From Temnopleurus reevesii (Eukaryota; Echinodermata; Echinoidea; Temnopleuroida; Temnopleuridae), in the NCBI GenBank assembly GCA_036244855.1, contig BQKZ01002991.1:1-13700 (forward strand): a stretch of DNA of 13,700 nt, in the 5' to 3' direction. Of this stretch, positions 6,188 to 13,700 are shown one piece after another. Position 1 is the stretch's first letter; every line of letters starts with the position of its first letter. The position numbers were made by a program, and so were the translations under genes. Below the pieces are notes generated by a model, which had not been told where the DNA came from, did no database searches, and saw only the letters and a list, made by a program, of their open reading frames with translations.

Positions 6188-7616
6188 GATTTGAAAGAGA
6201 CTGCTTTTTATATGGACACTAAAAAAAAAATTACGATTGATTCCAGAACGCTCTACTTCTTTCTTTCAGGGAAAACTTTAATGATGGCTATTTATATCTT
6301 GCTTTAAAAGAAAGTATTTATGGAAGTTTACACAATACCTTTATATTATTCTATATGGTCCAATTTTCTTCGAATTTGTTCTTATCTTGACAATAAGTAA
6401 AATCTTTCTCAGGCAGGCTCATTACATAGAAGAAGAAAAAAATGGTCGGAAGTGATTGCATAAAATATGTGGTAAGAGCTAAATGGACAGTTTCTTCATA
6501 ACTTTCTTTTGGTGCCACGTTCTCTTCCTGATATTATAGGATAATATTTTCACAAACAGTTGCTAAACTTTAAGTTTAGGTAAAAAATTCAAACTTTGAT
6601 GATAAACTCATCCATGTACATGTAGTTATAAGCCCATAAAACTTAGCAATATTTAAGAGTAGTTGAAAAGTAAAACTATACACGAGCACCTGTGGTGTAA
6701 GCTCTATCCACGAGCCACTGGGGGTCTGAGCTCGTAGTTAAGACTTGCGCGAATATGATAATCAATAAACTCAAAAGTTTGTGCGACAAATTTGCACTGC
6801 ATGGTATTTTGTAAAGGCGGCATCAGCTACGGTCAAATACAAAGCCCTTGCACATGCGGAATACCTAACGAGTGAACCCGCGCCATGAATTACGATTGAG
6901 TGTACGTCATGAATGATTGACCTCGGTTTGAACATAACTAATATGAGCTTGTATTATACATTTTCGGGCAAGTCCAAGCTATTTTGTACCAGTAACGCGT
7001 GGGACATCACAAGTACAGTAGTGATCAGAACAACTGGAACAGATTCACGCATGTTATTGAGTTCCCATAATCGGCTCATTTTAGATGGGATTCCCACCAG
7101 TTTCTGCATCCTCATGTNTGCAAAATGCTTGTTTGAGCGTGCCATTATCTGTCCAACTGCCGCACGACCAAAGGCGGTTTTTTGTCTTTACTCAGCCACT
7201 TGGCGCAAGTGACATTTTGTTCCTCAAGAACAATCGTCTCTTGTTCAGTCATGCATGCGATAATGTACATAAAAATGGTACCAAAATTTTCTTTGGAAAG
7301 TACTCTTTCATGACATACCATCAAGTTCAGGATAATAATTTCAGATTCCGAACAGGACAGCTTCAAAGTTGGAGGACATTTTTTTTGACTCACCCTGTAG
7401 AGTGTGCAAAAGATTGAATATATTGATAGACCAGCCTTGAAATCTATGAAATATTTTTCTCTAAAACATTCAGAGAAAAAAGAAAAAGGGGGAAGTCTTT
7501 ACGAGACCCTTTCTTATATATTACATGTATGTGGATTTGAAAAAAAAACCTCATATCACTTTCATCTCGAGCTGTCAATTTTGTGATTTCTAAAGTCTCT
7601 TGTGGTTATTTTTACT
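6188..7616. other. 1.4-kb stretch without a recognised gene
   Basis: AT-rich sequence. From about 6910 to 7417 several frames are open on both strands: + strand 6913-7212 and 7085-7417; - strand 7145-7393 and 6954-7145. The last can be extended upstream on the - strand as QKTAFGRAAVGQIMARSNKH, then a hydrophobic segment (VPVVLITTVLVMSHALLV) before its stop. I recognise no family, and an N at 7118 falls inside. It could be a decayed transposon gene or chance. A 6-base stem (ACGAGC/GCTCGT) lies near 6710-6740. Confidence 0.35.
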
Positions 7617-7684
7617 GTAATCAGTACATGCAATGTAAATGTCTAAATGTAGTCACACACAAGCATACTTTTCTACAGACAACT

Positions 7685-8262
7685 AATAATGCCAGATGCC
7701 AATATAAGTGATACCTGCTCTGTAGGCGTAAATATTCAGAATTGAATGAGAAACGCCTTTAAATATAAATTTATCATCATCATAGCATATCTTTTTTTTA
7801 AATCAATATTCAATTTGTAAAAAAAAAATCATGCGATTCATTATGAAAGTATAACAGGGTGCTACAATAACCTTTTTTCACCAGATGCCCAGTCGGGCAA
7901 CTAAGTTTTCAAATCACTTGCCCAAACAAAAGTTAGTCTTGCCTGAAATAGATGGCCAATGCCAATTTGCACATGTCAAGAAAATTAGCATAAAACTGCT
8001 ACTTGTCCGACAGCTTCAGTTTGTTGCCCCGGGCATGCAGGCAAGTGGGTTTGTAGCGCCCTGTATAAATCAAAGCAAGCAAAAGCTACACACATCGCAT
8101 AATTCACCATGTTTTTCAAATGGAGTGAGAAGTGAACAATGTTTCAGCAGGTTGATGGCAATCAAACAATTTTTGGGACTTATCCTGCTTGGCCTAAAAA
8201 TATATGCTTAGCCCCTAGCAGAGCAGATAGATGATCATTGGGAGCATTTCTTATTTCAAGCA
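7685..8262. repeat. 578-bp segment replacing part of block B2
   Basis: Block B1 has about 75 bases here (1706-1780), while B2 has about 578 unrelated bases. Part of the segment is a 211-base inverted-repeat element. The rest (7685-7853 and 8065-8262) is AT-rich and unidentified. A 108-codon open frame (7885-8211) runs through the element and its flank and is not credible as a gene. Confidence 0.65.
7854..8064. mobile_element. MITE-like element, ACAGGGYGCTACAA termini
   Basis: The left end ACAGGGTGCTACAA (7854) is repeated on the - strand from 8064 as ACAGGGCGCTACAA. Sub-terminal pairing continues imperfectly, with TGCCCAGTCGGGCAAC on the left and TGCCCGGGGCAAC on the right. It is flanked by TATA (7850-7853) and ATAA (8065-8068), so a 2-3 base TA-type duplication is possible but not proven. 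No coding content. Confidence 0.7.
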
Positions 8263-8719
8263 CATTCTTAGTAATAACACAGCAGTAAAGTGTCTCCACC
8301 TAAGAACTATTCCGCGATGAGGTAAAGGTGTCTGCACATAAAGCGGAGCCATTATATGGTAGATAAACGATCCAACGAGGCATTCAGTACAGTTTACATT
8401 AATACATACTTTTTTTTGCACACCAAATTTTTCTGCTCCTGTTAAAAATTTACTAATTTAAGGGCCAACAATGATGAATATATGTAGTCTCATACAAAGA
8501 CATTCTTTGTAAAACACAGCAGCAAAGTGTCTCCACCTAAGAACTATTCCTCGATGAGGTAAAGGTGTCTGCACATAAAGCCAAGCCATTATATGGTAGA
8601 TAAACGATCCAACGAGGCATTCAGTCAACACACGTTACAATGGCATTCCACTTCTCAGTAAAGATAGAGTAAATACGATTATGGATAGCTTTGTTTAGTC
8701 TCATGACTGTGAATTGCAG

Positions 8720-9100
8720 GGAGATCGTGTTTACCGCACGTACATGTACCAGGGTGAAAATACTTATTTACAAGGGTTCTTTTTACATTTTCCTCCTGAA
8801 AATTAGTGTCCATGATATTTTGCAGGTGTAACACAGATATGAATGAGAAAAAAACAAACATCTAATCGTGAGGAGATTGTGTTTACTGCATGCACATGTA
8901 CTCAGTGTAAAAAAACACTTTTTCATGTACAAGAGCTCTTTTCACATTTTCCTCCTCAAAAATAATCTCCAAGAAGAATAATCTCAGCGCTTTGTATCCT
9001 CTGGAAAAAGCGCTATATAAATTCAATTATTATTATTTCTTTTATTTTAATATTTTTAGCAACTACGTAAAACAGAGATTTCAATGAGACATGGCCGACA
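8720..9100. repeat. Two tandem units of ~152 bp in block B2
   Basis: The units start at 8720 (GGAGATCGTGTTTACCGCAC) and 8872 (GGAGATTGTGTTTACTGCAT). The first keeps CGTACATGTAC; the second has lost part of it. The second unit is lengthened by the retrotransposon tail at 8981-9037. Both match the units at 2235 and 2399. Confidence 0.7.
8981..9037 (+). mobile_element. L2/SINE-type retrotransposon 3' tail
   Basis: The pattern CAGCGCTTTG, CTCTGGAAAAAGCGC, then TATATAAATTC and ATTATTATT is the well-known 3' end of L2-clade LINEs and the SINEs that borrow it. Only the terminal ~57 bases are present, as expected of extreme 5' truncation during target-primed reverse transcription. It is absent at the corresponding place in block B1 (near 2500), so it inserted after the two copies separated or was lost from B1. 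Confidence 0.7.
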
Positions 9101-10332
9101 TAGATTTCCCATAAATTGATGACTGTGGTAATTTTTAGATCCACGTGTTTATTTTTGCCCTTGTTATGGTTTCATGGGGGCTATTTTTTTCATGTTTAGA
9201 GGGCTTATCGAACTTCGCCCCTGCATATTTTTGTTTAACGCTGACTCATACATGGAGTGAGTTCTATTTCTGGTAATATGCGCGACTTTGAGGAAAGTTG
9301 GACACCAAATGAATTATTTATGCAAGTTCGTAAGTCGTAACCCATTCAGGACAGGAATTATCATACAACAAATTCAATCACTATTATATTCATTTCCTAA
9401 ATTGGCAACACTTAAAATCTTAAATTCTCTTTTCAGAATGCTACTTCCAATTGAATGTTATATAACCATATTGAATCTTCTTCGTAGAAAAGCGTGTTTA
9501 AAAGTAAAAAGCTGCTATTCGCGTGGGAAAAAAGTTTTTAATCCTCGAACATATAGTCTTACAGAAAATATAAAAAGCTTCATCATAGCATTAACCTGTA
9601 AAAAGTGATGAAATATTTTCTCAAAAATGTCAAAAGAGAGACCCGCTTTATTCAACCCGACACTGATTTTAACATGTCTTTGAACAGGCCGACGATGACA
9701 GCCGATCATTTACTTGAGTGGACATTATGTATCATATTTCCTCGTGCTTACTCGGTAAATGTCAAGACTCTTCAGCATGGTTGCATTTTAAAGATTATCT
9801 CTCGTTTTAACGGGGACGGCAAAATATTCCTAGAATTGAAAGAATTTTGAAATGTAGTTTTTAAAATTTCTGTATGGGCTGAATTTTCGCTGGGATTTTA
9901 TTTGCATAATGTTCAATGAATTTGTTAAAATTTCCATCTATAGAATGATCATAGACTTGTGTAAAATAATCTTACAAAACATGAAAGTTCCATCTCACTA
10001 ATGTGTGAAAAGGTCTGAATTCGGCAAATTTGCTAAAATTTATGTACGCTAAAATAGTGGCTTTTACAGTTTGTTAGATTTTTTTTGGAAAATGTACAAT
10101 AAATATCATACAGAGAAAACAAAACAAAAAAAATCAGATATAGGTTCCATAGTGGTGCTTTTTAATTTTTCTCTCATATGTACATAAATGATGAATTGGG
10201 ATTCCAGTTTTTGGCTCCTACATGTATAATGTTAAAACATACACACAGTATACCAATATCCAAGTGTGTCTTTCAAAATAGATTGCTTCACAATAATCAT
10301 TACCCAGTCACCACATTCAGAGCAATTTTCAC

Positions 10333-10360
10333 AGCCTGTGTTATCAAATGCACACAGGCT
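10333..10360. repeat. 9-bp perfect hairpin, repeated in D3
   Basis: AGCCTGTGT and ACACAGGCT are perfect complements around a 10-base loop. The same hairpin occurs at 13206-13233. It lies within the identical run of the duplication, so conservation is not independent evidence of function. Confidence 0.5.
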
Positions 10361-10540
10361 AAACCGACCAAAATGGTGATTGCCTCCAATTTACGAACAC
10401 AATTAGTGCCACCATGAAAACAATATTCAACTATTATAAATAGTGGCATGTTCCATTGCAAGTCTGCATTATTTTCCATCTAATCATTTGCTTGTTAAAA
10501 TGTCATTTGGGGTGGGGTATTATTAATTTGCAAGCACATA

Positions 10541-10728
10541 CCCTAGACTTTTGGTGTGTGCATGCGCAGATCGTGATACAGGGTGTGCATAGTATGTGAC
10601 TACATCACACACATACAGCATTGCTCTACCCTCCTTGGGGAGAGCATGCAGACACACAATGCATACCCTGTATCACTCTCTGTGTGCGCGCACAACGAAA
10701 CCCAAGGGTCTGTTCTGGCAGACTAGGG
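10541..10728. mobile_element. Palindromic element E2 (family E), TA-flanked
   Basis: The ends are CCCTAG (10541) and CTAGGG (ending 10728), each flanked by TA, as in Tc1/mariner-type insertions. Internal arms pair, for example GTGATACAGGGTGTGCAT (from about 10574) with ATGCATACCCTGTATCAC (about 10659). A GCATTGCTCTACCC / GGGGAGAGCATGC segment forms the centre. Diverged relatives lie at 1168-1400 and 249-298, and a near-identical copy at 13414-13601 came with block D. It is 188 bases long with no coding content. Confidence 0.7.
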
Positions 10729-10827
10729 TATTTTGACAAGTTACATGCAACCTTGCCGTTTACATCACAGGCCAAGTAAATGCCAATTTTGGGCGCGATC
10801 AAGTAATCAACGACCAAGATCAGAAGA

Positions 10828-10859
10828 GGGGGGGGGGGGGCAAACAAGCCCCCTCCCCC
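10828..10859. repeat. G13 / C-tract hairpin at end of block D1
   Basis: Thirteen G, then CAAACAAG, then C5-T-C5. The two tracts can pair with an 8-base loop, or the G tract can form a quadruplex. Block D3 has the same arrangement (G11 from 13669, C13 from 13688, cut by the window edge). Confidence 0.8.
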
Positions 10860-11684
10860 TAATGGACTAAAGTGATCAAAATATCTCAAAAGGATTAGGG
10901 TTAAATCAATTCTAAAATTGCTATGCCAGAACTTTCTAGTTGTAACTCTTTAATACAAAGAAATAACTGTTTTTTTAATCTCTTGTTTACTTACGCAAAT
11001 GTCAAGATACATCGAACCCCATTGAATTGACAATATCACAAACCCACACCAAATTTCAACGTTGATGAAAGCTAAACAGTGTGAAATGTATTTACATTGT
11101 AAACATTCATGCAAGGACATAAATGTCATGTTATCAGGCAAGTTTTGTTAATTATTGTATTGCATGTAAAATGAGCAATACTTTCCGACTGTTCTGGAAA
11201 ATTTATGAAATTATATTTTTTGGAGGAAATTATATTTTTTGGGGTAAATTACGTGTATTTCTCCATTGAATAATATGATTTGTTGGCAAGTTACATGTAT
11301 GTCTGGTAAGAAGATACATGTATTTAATTCAGCTCTGTGGTTATTCACATTCTCACATGTAATCTTTTACATAATGGATATCATTTGAAAATGATTAGCA
11401 TGTTTTGCTTCCATATCCTTTTGCTATAAACAATATTGAGGCAGCATTTCTACACTAAAGTCTCTTAAAATTTATATAAAAATCCCACTCCTGAATTGCC
11501 AAAATATTTTTTTCTGGAATTAAAATAAAAAAGAAATTGATCTTGTTTTCAAGACTTTTGCATAAATTCCACAAATCTCATTGGCTGATAAGAATATGGG
11601 GGTTGGGGGTTGGGGGCATGTACACAACACATGTGTACAGTATGTGCATANCAATATTATTATTATTATTATTATTATTATCCC
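10860..11684. other. Spacer between D1 and D2, no gene seen
   Basis: AT-rich sequence. It contains a two-copy 19-base tandem (GAAATTATATTTTTTGG at 11207 and 11226), three G5 runs separated by TT (about 11598-11616), and GTACAC/GTGTAC arms near 11620-11638. An N at 11651 and an ATT microsatellite precede block D2. Open frames at 10626-10889 and 10950-11141 (- strand) and 11537-11740 (+) have no recognised content. Confidence 0.45.
11656..11681. repeat. (ATT)n microsatellite
   Basis: About eight ATT units, next to an N base at 11651 and immediately before block D2. It could be the tail of an L2-like retroelement, as at 9037, but no diagnostic GCGCTATATAAAT sequence precedes it. Confidence 0.9.
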
Positions 11685-12277
11685 CATTTTCATTTTTTGC
11701 CCTTGTTATAGTTATTATGGGGGTTATTTCTAGAGTTTAGAAGGTTAGCTAATCAAACTTTGCCCCTGCGTGTACATGTGAGAACTAATACCGTTCTGGT
11801 AAGACGTGCGACTTGGAGAAAAGTTGGACACCAAATTAATTATTTAAGCCTGTACCTAACCCATTCAGGACAGGAATTACATTCCAACAAAATCCAATCG
11901 CTATTCATTTCTTAAATTGGCAACACTAAAATTTTAAATTCTCTTTTCAGAAGATTATACTTCCAATCAAATCTTTTTCATCAAAAAGCGGTTCAAAAGT
12001 TAAAAGTTGCCAATTTGAGTGAGGGAAATAGCTTTTAATCCTCAAATGAATAATCGTAAGAAAAATACAAAGAATCATCATACATGGCATGAACCTGTGA
12101 ACCTGTAAAATGTCACATATTCTTTTCTAAAAAATGGCAAAAGAGAGACCTGCTTCATTCAACGTTACACTGATTTTAACATGTCTTTGAACAGGCCGAC
12201 AATGACAGCCGATCATTCACTCGACTGGACATTATGTATCATATTTTCTTGTGTTGAGTTGGGAAATGTAAAGACTC
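11685..12277. repeat. Repeat block D, copy 2 (5' part only)
   Basis: Matches 9160 to about 9771 with many substitutions and small indels. It stops at AAGACTCT (12271-12278), where D1 continues TTCAGCATGG. The sequence instead jumps back to the AAATTGGCAACACT point of the repeat, beginning copy 3. A 365-base stretch is therefore tandemly duplicated across this junction (AAATTGG at 11914 and 12279). Confidence 0.8.
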
Positions 12278-13700
12278 TAAATTGGCAACACTAAGATTTC
12301 ATATTCCCTTTTCAGAACGCTACTTCCAATTGAATGTTATGTAACCATATTGAATCTCCTTCGTAGAAAAGCATGTTTAAAAGTTAAAAGTTGCCATTTG
12401 TGTGGGAAAATAGTTGTTAATCCTCAAACGTATAGTCTTTAGGAAAAAATGACAAGTCTCATGACAGCATTAACCTGTAAAATATGATAAATTCTTTACT
12501 AAAAAATGGCAAAAGAGAGACCCGCTTTACTCAACATTACACTGATTTGAACATGTCTTTGAACAGGCCGACAATGACAGCCGATCATTCACTTGATTGG
12601 ACATTATGTATCGCATTTTCTCCTGTTTACTCGGTAAATGTCAAGACTCTTCAGCATCGTTGCATTTTAAAGATTATCTCTTGTTCTCACTAAGACAGCA
12701 AAATATTCCTAGAATTGAAAGAATTTTGAAATGTAGTTTTTAAAATTTCTGTATGGGCTGAATTTTCGCTGGGATTTTATTTGCATAATGTTCAATGAAT
12801 TTGTTAAAATTTCCATCTATAGAATGATCATAGACTTGTGTAAAATAATCTTACAAAACATGAAAGTTCCATCTCGCTAATGTGTGAAAAGGTCTGAATT
12901 CGGCAAATTTGCTAATATTTATGTACGCTAAAATAGTGGCTTTTACAGTTCGTTAGATTTTTTTGGAAAATTTACAATATATACAGAGAAAACAAAACAA
13001 AAAAAATCAGATATAGGTTCCATAGTGGTGCTTTTTACTTTTTCTCTCATATGTACATAAATGATGAATTGGGATTCCAGTTTTTGGCTCCTACATGTAT
13101 AATGTTAAAACATACACACAGTATACCAATATCCAAGTGTGTCTTTCAAAATAGATTGCTTCACAATAATCATTACCCAGTCACCACATTCAGAGCAATT
13201 TTCACAGCCTGTGTTATCAAATGCACACAGGCTAAACCGACCAAAATGGTGATTGCCTCCAATTTACGAACACAATTAGTGCCACCATGAAAACAATATT
13301 CAACTATTATAAATAGTGGCATGTTCCATTGCAAGTCTGCATTATTTTCCATCTAATCATTTGCTTGTTAAAATGTCATTTGGGGTGGGGTATTATTAAT
13401 TTGCAAGCACATACCCTAGACTTTTGGTGTGTGCATGCGCAGATCATGATACAGGGTGTGCATAGTGTGTGACTACATCACACACATACAGCATTGCTCT
13501 ACCCTCCTTGGGGAGAGCATGCAGACACACAATTCATACCCTGTATCACTCTCTGTGTACGCACACAACGAAACCCAAGGGTCTGTTCTGGCAGACTAGG
13601 GTATTTTGACAAGTTACATGCAACCTTGCAGTTTATGATCAACATGATCAACGACCAAGATCAGAAGAGGGGGGGGGGGCAAATAAGCCCCCCCCCCCCC
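12278..13700. repeat. Repeat block D, copy 3 (5' truncated, cut by window end)
   Basis: Starts at the position equal to 9398 of copy 1 and runs to the window edge within the terminal C tract. The first ~420 bases are about as diverged from D1 as D2 is. From 12698 on it is nearly identical to D1. It contains the duplicated element E3 and the 79-codon frame at 13051-13290, identical to that at 10178-10417. Confidence 0.85.
13414..13601. mobile_element. Palindromic element E3 (copy of E2 carried by block D)
   Basis: Same 188-base length, CCCTAG/CTAGGG ends and TA flanks as E2, with about five substitutions. Since the flanks are also identical, it moved with the block duplication rather than by its own transposition. 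Confidence 0.7.

Larger units (their letters stand above)
7617..9142. repeat. Repeat block B, copy 2 (interrupted)
   Basis: Paralogue of 1636-2599, about 6.5 kb downstream in the same orientation. The first 68 bases match block B1. The match then breaks at 7684 and resumes near 8263, and the repeat continues to TTTTTAGATC at 9142. The 234/237-base tandem pair starts at 8290 and 8527, and the 152-base pair at 8720 and 8872. Two insertions distinguish it from B1: 7685-8262, which holds a MITE, and a retrotransposon tail near 8981-9037. Confidence 0.85.
9143..10859. repeat. Repeat block D, copy 1 (full)
   Basis: Starts directly after block B2. The first ~630 bases match 11685-12277. The part from about 9398 to the end matches 12278-13700. 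Matching starts near TTTTTGCCCTTGTTAT (9160; 11694). No known family is recognised. A frame of about 65 codons (9605-9850), with the string MSLNRPTMTADH, is open in all three copies. Differences there are mostly amino-acid changing, so selection on a protein is not evident. An element of family E (10541-10728) and a G/C-tract hairpin (10828-10859) lie at the right. Confidence 0.85.
9819..10859. repeat. Near-identical 1-kb sub-block of D1
   Basis: From GCAAAATATTCCTAGAATTG onward, D1 and D3 (12698-13700) differ at only about a dozen sites plus a few indels. The largest indel is about 32 bases, missing from D3 near 13640. To the left of this point the same copies differ by roughly 15 percent. 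A run of about 400 bases (about 10169-10571 and 13042-13444) appears identical. It includes a 79-codon open frame at 10178-10417. Confidence 0.85.

Noticed and set aside
6670..6745. Possible tRNA or structured RNA around paired GAGC/GCTC arms
   Set aside because: No cloverleaf, A-box or B-box could be drawn. Only a 6-base stem is present.
7885..8211. 108-codon + strand frame
   Set aside because: It begins within a MITE and runs out through its right end into unrelated flank.
10178..10417. 79-codon open frame, identical at 13051-13290, as a conserved small gene
   Set aside because: The identity extends over about 400 bases including non-coding flanks, so it reflects recent duplication. No recognisable motif, start context or codon pattern supports a protein.
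11598..11616. G-quadruplex from G5TTG5TTG5
   Set aside because: Only three G runs of three or more are present, so a standard four-run intramolecular quadruplex is not supported.

Overview
The window looks like non-coding, repeat-rich DNA from an animal nuclear genome. It is AT-rich and has no long open reading frame on either strand. Poly-G, poly-C and ATT tracts are present. So are remnants of an L2/CR1-type non-LTR retrotransposon, many short elements with terminal inverted repeats (TIRs), and scattered copies of the palindrome GTACATGTAC. In my experience this mix is common in marine invertebrates such as echinoderms, hemichordates, cephalochordates and molluscs. I cannot name the species from the sequence. 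Three isolated N bases (2764, 7118, 11651) show it is a draft assembly.

Most of the window is paralogous blocks. Block B occurs at 1636-2599 and 7617-9142 and contains two sets of internal tandem repeats. Block C occurs at 3278-3796 and 4750-5426. Block D occurs at 9143-10859, then as a 5' partial copy at 11685-12277 joined directly to a 3' copy at 12278-13700 that runs off the window. Short inverted-repeat elements sit inside or between these blocks: 249-298, 530-738, 1168-1400, 4461-4656, 5070-5240, 5534-5690, 7854-8064, 10541-10728 and 13414-13601. They look like MITEs (small non-autonomous DNA transposons). The 5070-5240 element is the clearest case, because block C1 preserves the empty site.

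The retrotransposon remnants are a 55-codon reverse-transcriptase thumb-region fragment (2598-2762) and an L2-like 3' tail (8981-9037). The only hint of a host gene is a frame-consistent chain of very short candidate exons on the + strand (4221-4260, 4345-4396, 5992-6043, 6167-6187). It is built from splice-site patterns and open frames alone and I recognise no protein in it. If it is real, blocks and elements between 4397 and 5991 lie in its intron.

I see no CRISPR array, operon, tRNA, rRNA or coherent multi-gene system. The points of interest concern genome dynamics: a dated insertion, a mosaic duplication in which identity changes abruptly, a palindromic element carried along inside a duplication, and nested tandem arrays.
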